In this document: in pieces, positions 19,977 through 31,022 of the stretch
Layout: the number at the start of each line of letters is the position of its first letter
How positions within the stretch are numbered: position 1 is the first letter of the stretch
Source: Helicobacter aurati
GTDB taxonomy: Bacteria; Campylobacterota; Campylobacteria; Campylobacterales; Helicobacteraceae
Assembly: GCF_003364265.1 (NCBI RefSeq)
Contig: NZ_NXLW01000001.1
Coordinates: 124,001 to 188,000, forward strand
Reading direction: 5' to 3'
Length of the DNA: 64,000 bases
Program-made: the position numbers and the translations under genes
Notes under the pieces: generated by a model
What the model saw: only the letters and a program-made list of their open reading frames with translations
Database searches by the model: none
Told to the model about the DNA's origin: nothing

Positions 19977-20285
19977 ATGCAATCCTTTTACTTAAAATAC
20001 CGCGCCACTAAACGCTTTAGTAATAAGAATAACACAATATAAAATGAACAAATGATAAATAAAAAGAAATTAGAAGAATTGCATGCAATATGTTACTTTT
20101 ATAGACAAATTATTCCACATTTATAAATATTGGCTTGAATCTATTGGCAAGTACCGATAATAAAATAGTCATTTATTGAGAAATAAACCATTTATGTTGG
20201 AGAAATGATACTAAACACTACATAGTAACTTAATAAAGTTTCATATATTCCCAAATATTAATGAAATCCTCACTGGCTATCACAA
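19977..20285. other. Intergenic region upstream of gabT
   Basis: This AT-rich gap of about 310 bp lies between the 3' end of the alpha-2-macroglobulin gene and gabT. It must carry the gabT promoter (a TATATT-like -10 near 20035 on the minus strand). A minor 6-bp hairpin is present near 20175-20190. I see no gene or RNA. Confidence 0.4.
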
Positions 20286-23200
20286 TCATCTTGCTTTAAC
20301 AACAACTTTCATACCAGAAGTTGTCGCTTGATACCTATCGCTATACATAGATTCAGCAAGACTTGGTGGTAGAATATATTCTCCGGGTGTAACTGCAGTC
20401 AATTTCACAAAAAATTCTTGTTTTCTATTCGAACGCGCATTATAATCAAAAAACCACATGATTCTATCATCGCGAATATCCGTATAGGTAATTCTATGTA
20501 ATTGCCTTTGTGAAATGAATGCGGGTAAGGTATCGTTATTTAAACGCAAATTTTCAATTTCCCATCCGCTAGGTAAAGCCTGCGTTAATGCGACATTTTT
20601 GATACTAATATCGTTATTGATACCAGAAAGTGTAAGTTTAAGATAAAAACTAGTCCCAGAAACTACACTTCTCGGGTCAATGCTTTTCCCTTTTTCATCA
20701 AAAAATTGTTGTTCAAGAATGATATTTTTAGAAATTTTCGGAAAATTCTCTTCAAGTGGGATACCCTCCCAAATATAACTCACATACAAATCCTGTTTAG
20801 AATTTGAAACAATCTCTGCCTTTTCATTATCAAATTCAAATGAGAGATATGGAGCAGTTTGGTAAAAATTCTGTTTTATCTTGGACGTAGTAATCGTTCC
20901 AGAAATAACAGAATCTTGCGAATCTTCCTTAATTTGTGCTAACGCCATAAGAGAATAACCTAACTCTTGAGTAGAAAACCATTTATCGGATTCTAATTCC
21001 GATAATAAAGAATCAACAAGCTTTGTGGGTATTGTCTGATAAATTTGATAGTAAGCTTGCAATATCATTGCGCTATTGCGAAGAGAAGAGCCGTAGCTAG
21101 ACTCATAATAAGTAGAATCTTGATCTATTAAAGCAAGATTCTGCGTGATTTTTTGTGCAACATCTGGCATACCTGCCATTTGATAAGCGGCGGCTAAAAG
21201 CCACTTCTGTGTAACTGAAAGTTTAGGCAAATATTCCTCATACAGAGTATTCATGATTCCTAGCTGCGGTTCTTTAGCAAGTGCCAAAAGATACAAAGAA
21301 TAGACTCTATCAAAGGAATTTTCACTATTAGATTTCACTTGTGCAATTTGGTATTGAATCCACTGCTTCAATAAGCCATCTGGAATATGATACCCTTGTT
21401 GTTTGGCAAGCACAAGAAAATGCCCAGCATAGTTACTGCCATAACTATCTGCTCTACCTTCTCCCTGCCAATACGAAAAACCGCCACTTGGAACTTGGAA
21501 TCCTTGTATGCGCGAAATCGCAGCATTAATATTGTACACAAGCTGTTGTTTATTGATGAACTTTGCGGTACTTAATCTATCAATAAAAAGCTGTGGTAAT
21601 ACACTTGAGGTGGTTTGCTCAATGCAGCCATACGGATAACGAATGAGCCAACGTAATCTATGATCAATAGCGAAAATTGGCATATTTGAAAGGGTAATAA
21701 ATCCCTGATTCGAACCACGTATAAAATTAGTAGGAGCAGTAATTTCCAATGTTTTATCTGGTTGTAAAATATATTTTTGTGTCATAGTCATATAGGGATT
21801 AATCGGCTTTATATCGATTTGGGTAGAATCTACAATTTGAAAATCCTTGTGCGACAAAACAATCTCAATATTTTCTACGCCTATCGCATTGCTAACTTTG
21901 CCATTAAAAAGAAGTGTTTGCGGTTTTGCATCTTTAAAATGCACTGTAACTTCTTTTTTATCAAAACGAATGAAATCATTTTTTGCTCGCAGCGATAATG
22001 TTGCGCTTCTAGCTTTTGGACTGACTGGAAAAACCTCGATAGGCAAGCTAAAACTATCACCATTCTTTAAACTTCTAGGTAAAGTAGGAAGCATAACTAC
22101 GGGGGCTGTAACTGCAATATCTGTTTGCGCTGAACCTATAGAATCTTGATTGGACGCAACTGCCATAACACGTACTTTGCCTATGTAACTAGGCATGGTG
22201 AACTCTATTGTTGCGTTGCCTTTAGAATCTGTACTTGTAGGAGGGACAAAAAACACAACAGGCTTAAATCTTTCAGCATGTTCATTATCCTTATTCCTTG
22301 AACGCTCGAACTTGGATATACCATAGTCTCCTCCAGCTCGTAAAACATCATGTACTTTCCCAAAAGTTTTAGAGATAATCAAATCGTATGTATCAAAAAC
22401 CTGCAAGGCAAGTGCTAATTTAGCAAAGAAATACTGATAAGGATTAGGAGTTTCGAAGCTATTGAGGCTAAGTAACCCCTCATCAACTATGGCTAAAGTG
22501 TAAGTAGCGCGCTGTTTCTTTTCATTGCTAAGTTGAATACGTAATGTACTGCCCGGCAAAACTTCCTTAGGAGATTGGATAGCTAATTTAAGAAAATTAC
22601 TATCATCTTGCACATTCAAAGGGACAACGCCATACAGCCGCAATGGTCTATCATTATCTGTACTATTATAATCCTGCAAAAGAGAAACACTCACATAAGC
22701 ATTCGGTAGAAAGTTCTTGTCTAATGGTATTTCTATGCTTGTTTGCAAATCTTTCGTATTAATCCAAAATCTTTTTAGAATCTTGCCATCTTTATTGACA
22801 GTAACTAATGCCTTCGCTCCAGCAGCACTCTCAAAACTTACTTTAGCACTTTCTCCTACATGATATTGTTTTTTATCGGTTTGAATCTTTAATGTAGTGA
22901 TCTTTTTTGCATCCAAAGGTGCGCCCCAATCTCTTACATAGAGGATCATCTGACTTGTTGCACCATTTAAGGAATCGCTAACTTCAACAAGGAACTCTCC
23001 ACTATCCTCAAATATATGCTTCAATAAAATAGGCTTATCTTGACTGACTAGCTCACCTTCTGCGATAATCTCTGTGTATTTATCTGTTTTCATTGAACGT
23101 AAAAAATCATCTCTACTATCATAATCAAGCCACCATGAATACTTGTTGCGATAGATTCTATATTGCAATTTCCTGCCAGCAAGCAACTTAGAATCATCAC

Positions 23201-25880
23201 TTGCTACAACAATCACAGGAATACGAATCTCTTTATGAAGCTCAATAGCAGAATCATCAACAACACCTATTCCTACAAAACTATCATATTTTTTTAGCAA
23301 TACACGTTTATAGGCTTTAACCGCTCTACCGCTCTTCTCAAAAACTTTCGCTACAAGTGAAGCTTCCAGATTCTGCTTAATATTTATTATGCGGGAAATA
23401 TCAAACTGTGTTTGCATAAATCCCTTAGAATCCAACTTCCCGTTGTTTCTATCGTTATAATTATAAGACAAATTAGAATAATTAGAAAATATATAATTTT
23501 TATATTTATTACTTACAAATTTTTTAGTAGTAACAAACATACTGACTTGATATTGTAAATCACTAGCAGGAGCACCAAACAAATAATCGCCTTGCAAAGA
23601 CAAGGCAAGATTCTTGGATTTAGTCAAATCAATTTCTTTTTGTGCGTTAATAGTAACTTTGATTCTATCTGGGACAATGGTTTCTATCGATAAATTATGC
23701 GTGAAAGTATTGTTGCCAACTTGAAATGTAGCAGTCCAAACGCCCGTTGGGGCATTCTTAGGAATAGAAAAAGCATAGTAATATAACCCGTCAGTATTTG
23801 GCTTCACTGATTTTAAAGTGTTTTGACTAGATGCTACTTCTGTAGTGTGGTTAGAATCCAACAAGCTAGTTTTTGTATTCGCGCTTGTTAAGAGGATGGC
23901 TTGAGTTTGTGGTTGTTGAATCGGACTTGGGTATAAAACATGCTGATTAAGAGTAATCTTGCCTCTAGGATCAGTCAAAGTAAGTTTTATGGGATGGGTT
24001 AGAGGGATATTGTTGTTACGAACAATTGCGCTAAGATGTAAGGTGTCTCCTGGTCTATACACTCCTCTATCTGTATAAATAAACGTCCTACCCCCAGAGC
24101 TAGGCATTTCCCCGCCTACATCAAAACCATCATCAGAGAGCCTTTGTGAATCTAATTTCAGCATAGCAATATCACCATGCGACTCGGCTAAAATATAAAA
24201 AACTTGCGCATTCTTATTGGCAACGTTAAGAGTGGCATTCCCCTCTGCATCCGTGCGAGCCTTTACTATCGTTTGATTCTTACGATCAATAGCCTCTACA
24301 TTCACTCCACTTAAGGGGGTGCTATCCTCTACATTCAATGCAGTAACCAAGATATTTTCCTTGTCTTTTGTGCTACCCCTTTGTGCGATGAGTGCTATTT
24401 TTGAAAAAACCAAATGTTTCGCTATATTTGCTTGATAGTTAAAAAACCTCCTCACCTCCCAACTATCAATCGGACTATCAAAAACATAATCTATACCATT
24501 CCTGTCAAAGCTCAACTGAACAATAAAAATGCCTTTTGTGTCTTTGATATTACTTAAATCAATCTCATTTTGCACCCACGTATTTTTCTCACTCTCAATA
24601 GTGAACTCTTGCTGCAATACTTCATCGCCCAAACGTTGCACATCATCATAGATATACGATTTATAAGGACTCTGATTATTCCCATAGACTAAATTATTTG
24701 TAGAAAAAAATTGTGTCAAATTATTAGGATAAATCTTATAGAGGCTAAGCTTTACTTTTTTAACATTTATACTCTTAAAAGCGATTTTCTTCTTGGCACT
24801 TTGAGGGAGAAAAATACCCGTACTTGAAAAAGCAATGCTAGGCAGCAAATCTTTTATCACAACATCACGCGTAACGCTCTTTTGCAATACTGCGTTGCTA
24901 TCTGCTTTGACTCCTTTTAATACAGAAACTTGATAATGAGTGTTTGTGTTGAATTTCCCTTTCAAGTAAGCCATATTATTCGCCTGCGCTACACTAAAAT
25001 CTAGTTTTGGCGTAATTTGAATATAGTCTTTTAAATTGACATTTTTAGCAAGTTCGGAAGAGAATCTGATAATAATACCGGGATCGTTTCCTTGCTTTGG
25101 CAATATATCTATGACTTTCATCTCTGTGTTTTTACGTAAGGTTACAGGGGTCGTTATAGAATCTGTTAAACCTAAAAAGGTAGAATCAAACACAAGGCTA
25201 AACTCTCTATCCTTATCTTTAGGAAGAGTAAGAATTTCAGATTCTAAGAGAAAAGCATCATTGTCTTTGGACTTGACATTTAAAGTTATATCTTTATTGT
25301 CAGAATCTTTAAGAGTAATAGCTTGCACTAAAACTTTTTTATCAACAGGATAGAGCAAAGTAATATCCGCTTTTAATCGCGTAGTGTCATGATTGATAGC
25401 ATAAAAATTAAGATTTGCAATCTTAACATTGTTGGGCTGTGTCGTAAATTTAAGCCTCAAAAGATTTGCCATAATAGTCGCTTGAAGCTTATCATTAATA
25501 GTTTGTGTGGGAATCTCTAACTTATACGAAGTATTGGGAGTAAGTAGCTTGGGAAAGAAAATCAAGAGTTTGTTGCGCTCTGTAAAGGAGACTCTAACGT
25601 TAATGGATTCTCCATTTAATGTGGCTGGAACATCTTGAATAAGCTTAAGACTAGAGCTAGGCACAATATCTTGTTTAAACTGCACAAAGGGCTCAATATC
25701 TGGCGCAACCTTGCCTCTTGTCATAGAATCGATTTGACTATCAAATCTCTCACAAGCACTAAATAAAACCACCAATAAAAGTAGGGTATTTCTGAACCAA
25801 AAAAGCAAAGTCCTATAGCCAAATCGGAAGTTTAATATACCCATGATTCTATTATTAAGATTGTAGCAATTCCACCTCAT
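20286..25880 (-). CDS. Bacterial alpha-2-macroglobulin lipoprotein
   Basis: This 1,864-residue protease trap of the bacterial A2M (YfhM-like) family is probably anchored in the periplasm. The N-terminus has a hydrophobic stretch ending VLFSAC, a lipobox-like site. MG repeats follow, including the hallmark YTDRGVYRPGDTLHLSA. The reactive thioester motif GCIEQ is intact (Cys about 1419), followed by the alpha-helical thioester domain (WLIRYPYG...) and a receptor-like C-terminal domain. The family covalently traps attacking proteases. ATG 25880 is chosen because GGGGAGGAG lies just before it. No pbpC (PBP1C), the usual partner, is adjacent; neighbours are pnp upstream and gabT downstream. Confidence 0.9.
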   Translation of the reverse strand: MRWNCYNLNNRIMGILNFRFGYRTLLFWFRNTLLLLVVLFSACERFDSQIDSMTRGKVAPDIEPFVQFKQDIVPSSSLKLIQDVPATLNGESINVRVSFTERNKLLIFFPKLLTPNTSYKLEIPTQTINDKLQATIMANLLRLKFTTQPNNVKIANLNFYAINHDTTRLKADITLLYPVDKKVLVQAITLKDSDNKDITLNVKSKDNDAFLLESEILTLPKDKDREFSLVFDSTFLGLTDSITTPVTLRKNTEMKVIDILPKQGNDPGIIIRFSSELAKNVNLKDYIQITPKLDFSVAQANNMAYLKGKFNTNTHYQVSVLKGVKADSNAVLQKSVTRDVVIKDLLPSIAFSSTGIFLPQSAKKKIAFKSINVKKVKLSLYKIYPNNLTQFFSTNNLVYGNNQSPYKSYIYDDVQRLGDEVLQQEFTIESEKNTWVQNEIDLSNIKDTKGIFIVQLSFDRNGIDYVFDSPIDSWEVRRFFNYQANIAKHLVFSKIALIAQRGSTKDKENILVTALNVEDSTPLSGVNVEAIDRKNQTIVKARTDAEGNATLNVANKNAQVFYILAESHGDIAMLKLDSQRLSDDGFDVGGEMPSSGGRTFIYTDRGVYRPGDTLHLSAIVRNNNIPLTHPIKLTLTDPRGKITLNQHVLYPSPIQQPQTQAILLTSANTKTSLLDSNHTTEVASSQNTLKSVKPNTDGLYYYAFSIPKNAPTGVWTATFQVGNNTFTHNLSIETIVPDRIKVTINAQKEIDLTKSKNLALSLQGDYLFGAPASDLQYQVSMFVTTKKFVSNKYKNYIFSNYSNLSYNYNDRNNGKLDSKGFMQTQFDISRIINIKQNLEASLVAKVFEKSGRAVKAYKRVLLKKYDSFVGIGVVDDSAIELHKEIRIPVIVVASDDSKLLAGRKLQYRIYRNKYSWWLDYDSRDDFLRSMKTDKYTEIIAEGELVSQDKPILLKHIFEDSGEFLVEVSDSLNGATSQMILYVRDWGAPLDAKKITTLKIQTDKKQYHVGESAKVSFESAAGAKALVTVNKDGKILKRFWINTKDLQTSIEIPLDKNFLPNAYVSVSLLQDYNSTDNDRPLRLYGVVPLNVQDDSNFLKLAIQSPKEVLPGSTLRIQLSNEKKQRATYTLAIVDEGLLSLNSFETPNPYQYFFAKLALALQVFDTYDLIISKTFGKVHDVLRAGGDYGISKFERSRNKDNEHAERFKPVVFFVPPTSTDSKGNATIEFTMPSYIGKVRVMAVASNQDSIGSAQTDIAVTAPVVMLPTLPRSLKNGDSFSLPIEVFPVSPKARSATLSLRAKNDFIRFDKKEVTVHFKDAKPQTLLFNGKVSNAIGVENIEIVLSHKDFQIVDSTQIDIKPINPYMTMTQKYILQPDKTLEITAPTNFIRGSNQGFITLSNMPIFAIDHRLRWLIRYPYGCIEQTTSSVLPQLFIDRLSTAKFINKQQLVYNINAAISRIQGFQVPSGGFSYWQGEGRADSYGSNYAGHFLVLAKQQGYHIPDGLLKQWIQYQIAQVKSNSENSFDRVYSLYLLALAKEPQLGIMNTLYEEYLPKLSVTQKWLLAAAYQMAGMPDVAQKITQNLALIDQDSTYYESSYGSSLRNSAMILQAYYQIYQTIPTKLVDSLLSELESDKWFSTQELGYSLMALAQIKEDSQDSVISGTITTSKIKQNFYQTAPYLSFEFDNEKAEIVSNSKQDLYVSYIWEGIPLEENFPKISKNIILEQQFFDEKGKSIDPRSVVSGTSFYLKLTLSGINNDISIKNVALTQALPSGWEIENLRLNNDTLPAFISQRQLHRITYTDIRDDRIMWFFDYNARSNRKQEFFVKLTAVTPGEYILPPSLAESMYSDRYQATTSGMKVVVKAR

Positions 25881-26187
25881 AAATCTCCTCCCCAAAACCA
25901 AATTACTATTTTTAGTAAAGCAAAATTATTTAAATAAAAACAAAAAATCTACCAATTAACTTAACATTTCCTAGACTCTTAGGGTATTTATAAAGGTTAT
26001 GACTCACTATTTAATTCGTAACAATCCATAATCCATAATAAGATTAAGAAATGTCAAGCATTCCAAACTATTTCACTTTGGGCTAAATTGCTATTCTATT
26101 TAGGAAAGGCGCAAATAATACAAAAGCTGATGTAAAACATAACAAAGTTACTGCTACTTACTAGAAGAATTAGAGGATACCGCGTAG
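25881..26187. other. Intergenic region between pnp and A2M
   Basis: This gap of about 307 bp is AT-rich. It must carry the A2M promoter and the strong GGAGGAG ribosome site (25886-25892, minus strand). No clear pnp terminator, coding sequence or RNA structure was recognised. Confidence 0.4.
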
Positions 26188-28212
26188 CTATTCATTGGGA
26201 AATGAATCTAGTTTGTGGGATTCTTTACGTTCTTTCTTTTTTAGAATCTCAATGATATAATCCTTTGCTTGACACAATACATGTTGTGAAGCACCATAAA
26301 GGATTACTATACCTTTTTCCTTATTGAAATCAATATGTATTTTGAACTTTGCAATAATCTCTTTAATAGTTTTTCCGCCTTGCCCAATAATCTCTGCAAT
26401 ACGTAAAGGATTAATAGTGAAATCCAAGCTTTGTGGCAATACATCATAGTTAGGAGTAATAACAACTTGCCTCATAGATTCTAAAATACTTTGTAATCCC
26501 TCTTGCGCTTGCGTCAAAGTCTGTGCAAGAATTTCTTGAGTAATGCAATCTATTTTTACATCAAGCTGCAAGGCAGTAAAACCCTGTTCATTCCCAGCAA
26601 CTTTCAAATCCATATCTCCATGATAATCCTCTGCGCCAGTAATATCACTAAGAATACTATAATTGTAAATATCCCTATAAACAAGCCCCATAGCAATGCC
26701 CGCTACCATATTGTGCATCCCAACGTCTGCGCCAAGTATTGCTAATGTAGCTCCACATACACTTGCCATAGAGCTCGAACCATTTGATTGCAAAATTTCT
26801 GAAACAATGCGAAGAGTAGAAGGAATATCGCGCACATTAGATTCTATTGCTTTCAATGCGAGGTTACCATGCCCTATCTCTCGTCTGTTGCTAGCCCCAA
26901 TAGGTGCGACTTCACCCACACAAAAAGGAGGAAAGTTATAATGAAAAAAAATCTTTTTCTTTTTCTGCATAAGAATCGTATCTTCAATCTTGGCGTCATT
27001 TTGTGAACCCAACGTACAAGTAACCAAAGCTTGTGTTTCACCACGACTAAAGCATGCGCTGCCATGCGCAAAAGGAAGTGGATTAGATTCTATCGATAAG
27101 GGTCTAATCTGTTTAAGACTTCTCCCATCAACTCGAATCTTTTGTTCTAAAATCATTTGCCGCGTCATTTCTCGCTTGCTATTGTCTATGCAAGATTCTA
27201 TTTTGCGATAGGTTTCTTGATCCTGTGATAGATTATAATGCGTTGCAATTTGTTTGAGTAATGTGTCAAAATGACTTTTTCGTTCACTTTTAGAATCTGC
27301 TAACATATATTGTTGTATTTGCATTCCAAATTCGCTAGCAATTTGCTGTTGCAAATTAAGTTGCACGTTACTATCGATTCCTAAGGAATGTTTCGGTTTC
27401 ACAAAAGACCGAAAAGACTGTGTATAAAGCTTAGAAATCGTTGCAATATGCTTTCTCGCTAGCAATAAAGAATGGAGCAATAATGCTTGAGGGATTTCAT
27501 TGCTGTGCTCTATTAAATGATATTCATCGCACGCACTCTGTTCTTGTGTCTGATAATCAAATGTTGCAGGAACTTGTGTGAATGTCTTAAGCACATGCAT
27601 TTCTATCATAGTAAGCTGCGCAATAAGATCGATATTATCCTTTTGCGATTCAGTATAAACGCCACTTACAAATAAATCCAAGCTAGAATCCTGCAAACTC
27701 ATAAGATTATGCCCTAAAGAAAAAGAATCTCTTCCATTATCATTGTGGCGCACTATACGAACACCGATAGGAACATAATTACAAGAAAGAGGAATGCTTG
27801 AGCAAAATAAGCTTATCCCAGCAAGATTTAAAGCATCTCTGCATATATCACTCTTGCCATCATAGCTTAATACTAGAAGACTGATTTGTACAGGGTAAGG
27901 AAAATGTTTAGGAAACAACGGGCGTAGACTTCTGTCAATCAAACGTGAAACAAGAATTTCAGATTCGCTAGGCTTGCCTTCTTTTTTAATAAATCCTTGC
28001 GGAATCTTTCCTATCGCGTACATCTTTTCAATATATTGAACAGTAAGCGGTAAGAAACTCTCATTGAGTGGATTATAATAATCAACACATATCGTGCATA
28101 AAATCATACTTCCACCAACTTTCTGCATGACACTTATGTCGCTTGATTGTGCATATTTATTGAATGTATAGCTTTCTTGTTGTCCTCCATTATCTATCTT
28201 TAATGTCTTCAT
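26188..28212 (-). CDS. pnp: Polyribonucleotide nucleotidyltransferase (PNPase), without S1 domain
   Basis: PNPase degrades RNA 3' to 5' using phosphate. Two RNase PH-like cores are visible: the first about 5-220 and the second about 300-530, with FSRGETQALVTCTLG and the catalytic GAEDYHGDMDLKVAG. A KH domain follows (LRIAEIIGQGGKTIKEI, about 575-635). The protein then ends after a short charged tail (KKKERKES), so the C-terminal S1 domain of the E. coli enzyme is absent. ATG 28212 is chosen because AAGG lies 6 bp before it; the ATG two codons upstream abuts the site. Length is 674 aa. Confidence 0.94.
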   Translation of the reverse strand: MKTLKIDNGGQQESYTFNKYAQSSDISVMQKVGGSMILCTICVDYYNPLNESFLPLTVQYIEKMYAIGKIPQGFIKKEGKPSESEILVSRLIDRSLRPLFPKHFPYPVQISLLVLSYDGKSDICRDALNLAGISLFCSSIPLSCNYVPIGVRIVRHNDNGRDSFSLGHNLMSLQDSSLDLFVSGVYTESQKDNIDLIAQLTMIEMHVLKTFTQVPATFDYQTQEQSACDEYHLIEHSNEIPQALLLHSLLLARKHIATISKLYTQSFRSFVKPKHSLGIDSNVQLNLQQQIASEFGMQIQQYMLADSKSERKSHFDTLLKQIATHYNLSQDQETYRKIESCIDNSKREMTRQMILEQKIRVDGRSLKQIRPLSIESNPLPFAHGSACFSRGETQALVTCTLGSQNDAKIEDTILMQKKKKIFFHYNFPPFCVGEVAPIGASNRREIGHGNLALKAIESNVRDIPSTLRIVSEILQSNGSSSMASVCGATLAILGADVGMHNMVAGIAMGLVYRDIYNYSILSDITGAEDYHGDMDLKVAGNEQGFTALQLDVKIDCITQEILAQTLTQAQEGLQSILESMRQVVITPNYDVLPQSLDFTINPLRIAEIIGQGGKTIKEIIAKFKIHIDFNKEKGIVILYGASQHVLCQAKDYIIEILKKKERKESHKLDSFPNE

Positions 28213-28350
28213 TACCATCCTTACATCTTCGCAAAATAAAATTGTTATTATATAATTTTTTGATTAAGCTTTATTTTCTTTTTAGAGATTTTAGATTACA
28301 ATCAACCTTTTCATAAAATAAATATCTCCCGTAACGTTTTGGTGTCATCT

Positions 28351-30915
28351 ATGCAATCTGCTTCTCCTCCTTCGTGTTGTAATCATTGCAAACAAGAATA
28401 TCCCCCTAACACATTACAATTAACGTTAATAGACGACAAAGAATATTACTTTTGCTGTAACGGCTGTAAGTTAGCCTTTAGCCTCTTAAAGGAAAACAAC
28501 TTAGAATCTTTTTATCACAAACTAGGGAATAATTCCTTACAAACCAAAACCATACATGAGCAACAAAGCAACATTGATTACAATGCGCCTAGTTTCCAAG
28601 CGCAATACATCAAGCAAAAAGGCGAATATCATGAAGTATGCTTCATTATCGAGGGTGTAGTTTGCGCGGCATGTATATGGCTTAACGAAAAAATCTTACA
28701 AAAGATACAAGGCGTTCGCGAAGTCGCTATTAATTACACAAACTATAAAGCAAAAATCCTCTTTAATCCTAATCAAACTAACTTGCAAGAAATAATGGAT
28801 ACAATCCAAAAAATTGGGTACAAAGCCATTATTTACGACCCTGCAAAACAAAACAAATTCCTTGCAACGGTAGATTCCAATATGTACGCCAAGCTTATCG
28901 TAGCAATATTCTGTACAATGAATATCATGTGGGTTAATGTCGGGCAATATAGTGGGCATTTTCTGGGTATTGACAATATCTCGAGCAATATTATGAATCT
29001 TGCAAGCTTTATTCTTGCTACCCCCACACTTTTCTATTGTGCAAGCCATTTTTATACACAAGCCTACAAAGGACTAAGAAACAGAATCATCGGCATGGAA
29101 ATGTTAGTGATTACAGGCACAACCCTTGTTTATTGCTACTCAATATTTGCTTGGCTTCATCAGAGTGGACATACCTATTTTGAATCTGTCTGCATGATTA
29201 TTCTCTTTGTATTAAGCGCGAAATTTCTAGAATCCCTTAGCCGCAAAAAAGCAAGGGACAATCTCGATAAATTAAGCAATATATTGCCGCTTGAAGCAAG
29301 ACTAGAGAATGGCAAAACTATTCCCGTCCATAATGTTAAGAAGCAAGATAAACTACTTGTGTTGCCGGGCGAAATGATTTGCTGCGATGGAATCCTTATT
29401 AGTGAGCATGCTCTATGTGATTGCAAAAACATTACAGGAGAAAGTGAAGAAGTCTATAAGCAAAAAGGAGAATCGCTTATAGCCGGATCTATTGCATTGC
29501 ACAAGCCTCTACTCTATGAAGCACAAAAAGAATTTGCGGATTCTAGCATTAGCAAGCTAGCAAAGCTCTTAGAACAAAGCGAATTTAGCACTCCTCCGAT
29601 TGCAACTACCGCTTTCAAAATTGCCGGACACTTTAGTAAAATCGTGTTAAGCATTGCTTTTTTAGGATTTATCTATCATTTTTTTATTGCTAAAAGTGCT
29701 TTTGAGGAAGCATTGCTGATTGCTGTATCAGTGATTGTGATTGCTTGCCCTTGCGCTTTAGCATTGGCAACTCCTATTGCTAGTATCGTTGGACTAAATG
29801 TTGGTTTCAAGAATCATAGTATTTTTACTCAAGCAAAGTTCCTTGAATCTTTAGCGCGCGCGGATACAGTGGTTTTTGATAAAACGGGCACACTCACACA
29901 AGGCAATATGAAAGTACAGCTTGTAGAACAATTTAGCACATTGGATTCTTTACCTGTATCGTTTTTTCAAGATTCCTCTTGGCAGGATTTACTTGCCTTG
30001 CGTCTTATTGCTGGACGAGGATTCCATGCCAAAATAGACAATATAGAGATAATAGCTGGTAGTGAACAATTCTTTGAAGAACATGGTATCAAGCATCAAG
30101 CTAATACCCAAGACAGAAGACTTATACAATCTTTCAATGCAATGCAATCAAACTTTGTAGGCATAGATTCTCATGATTCCAAGATAATTTGCAAACTTAT
30201 GCAGCAAAACCCACATCCTATATCCGAAGCTATTACAAAGTTTTTGCAACAAGATTCCATAAATAAGAAAAAATCACCTAGAGATACTCCCACATATAAC
30301 GAAGAATACTTAAAAGCAAGCAGTACAAGATTCTATCTCGCCTATAAATGCAAAGAATCCGCTCAATATCAACTCGCCTATATCTTTTATTTACAAGATT
30401 CTCTAAAGACTGAAGCCAAGCAGCTTATTGCAACACTCAATTCACTCAATAAAAAAAGCATGATTCTAAGCGGCGATAGAGAAAGTGTAGTTTCATATAT
30501 CGCTACAAGTTTAGGTATAGAATCTCATCATGCCAATCAAACTCCAGAACAAAAGGCGCAGGTAATACAAAAATTGATTCAAGAAGGTAAGCAAGTCGTC
30601 ATGATAGGCGATGGTTTAAATGATTCATTGGCTTTGAAACGCGCTCACGTTGGCATTGCTATGGGGAATGGAAGCGAAATCGCTATCGCAAATAGCGACA
30701 TAATCATTCTTGATTCTAAATTGCATACTTTAATAAAAGCCTTTAGAATCGCACAAACAACATTACTTCGCATTAAACAGAATCTCGCAATAAGTCTTGC
30801 TTACAACGTTTTGGCGATTCCTTTTGCTCTGTGTGGATTTGTCATTCCTCTTTTTGCGGCAATCTTTATGAGTTTTAGCTCTATCACTGTGGTACTCAAC
30901 TCATTACGACAATAA
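28351..30915 (+). CDS. ccoI: Copper-exporting P1B-ATPase for cbb3 oxidase assembly (CcoI/FixI type)
   Basis: This integral-membrane ATPase moves copper for cytochrome cbb3 oxidase assembly. The N-terminus carries a cysteine-rich metal-binding domain (CCNHCKQEY, FCCNGCKLAF), specific to the FixI/CcoI subgroup, then an HMA-type domain with CAAC (about 105). Next are the membrane CPC motif in CPCALALATP (about 465), the phosphorylation site DKTGTLT (about 508), the HP motif in NPHPISEA, and GDGLNDSLAL. The frame opens at TTG 28339, but ATG 28351 is the most natural start; no strong ribosome site decides. Other cbb3 genes are not in the window. Confidence 0.88.
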   Translation: MQSASPPSCCNHCKQEYPPNTLQLTLIDDKEYYFCCNGCKLAFSLLKENNLESFYHKLGNNSLQTKTIHEQQSNIDYNAPSFQAQYIKQKGEYHEVCFIIEGVVCAACIWLNEKILQKIQGVREVAINYTNYKAKILFNPNQTNLQEIMDTIQKIGYKAIIYDPAKQNKFLATVDSNMYAKLIVAIFCTMNIMWVNVGQYSGHFLGIDNISSNIMNLASFILATPTLFYCASHFYTQAYKGLRNRIIGMEMLVITGTTLVYCYSIFAWLHQSGHTYFESVCMIILFVLSAKFLESLSRKKARDNLDKLSNILPLEARLENGKTIPVHNVKKQDKLLVLPGEMICCDGILISEHALCDCKNITGESEEVYKQKGESLIAGSIALHKPLLYEAQKEFADSSISKLAKLLEQSEFSTPPIATTAFKIAGHFSKIVLSIAFLGFIYHFFIAKSAFEEALLIAVSVIVIACPCALALATPIASIVGLNVGFKNHSIFTQAKFLESLARADTVVFDKTGTLTQGNMKVQLVEQFSTLDSLPVSFFQDSSWQDLLALRLIAGRGFHAKIDNIEIIAGSEQFFEEHGIKHQANTQDRRLIQSFNAMQSNFVGIDSHDSKIICKLMQQNPHPISEAITKFLQQDSINKKKSPRDTPTYNEEYLKASSTRFYLAYKCKESAQYQLAYIFYLQDSLKTEAKQLIATLNSLNKKSMILSGDRESVVSYIATSLGIESHHANQTPEQKAQVIQKLIQEGKQVVMIGDGLNDSLALKRAHVGIAMGNGSEIAIANSDIIILDSKLHTLIKAFRIAQTTLLRIKQNLAISLAYNVLAIPFALCGFVIPLFAAIFMSFSSITVVLNSLRQ

Positions 30916-30984
30916 CGTATCATTCCATTAAGCTCCAACAAAGAAAGGCGGGCTGATTGTTCGGAAATATTACCTTTATTTGAT

Positions 30985-30990
30985 TATAAT
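30985..30990 (+). promoter_or_regulatory. -10 box (TATAAT) of bamA
   Basis: A perfect TATAAT lies 32 bp before the bamA ATG, between ccoI and bamA. A GGAG ribosome site follows it. Confidence 0.55.
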
Positions 30991-31022
30991 TTAGAATCCT
31001 CATCTAAGTAGTTTGGAGTATT

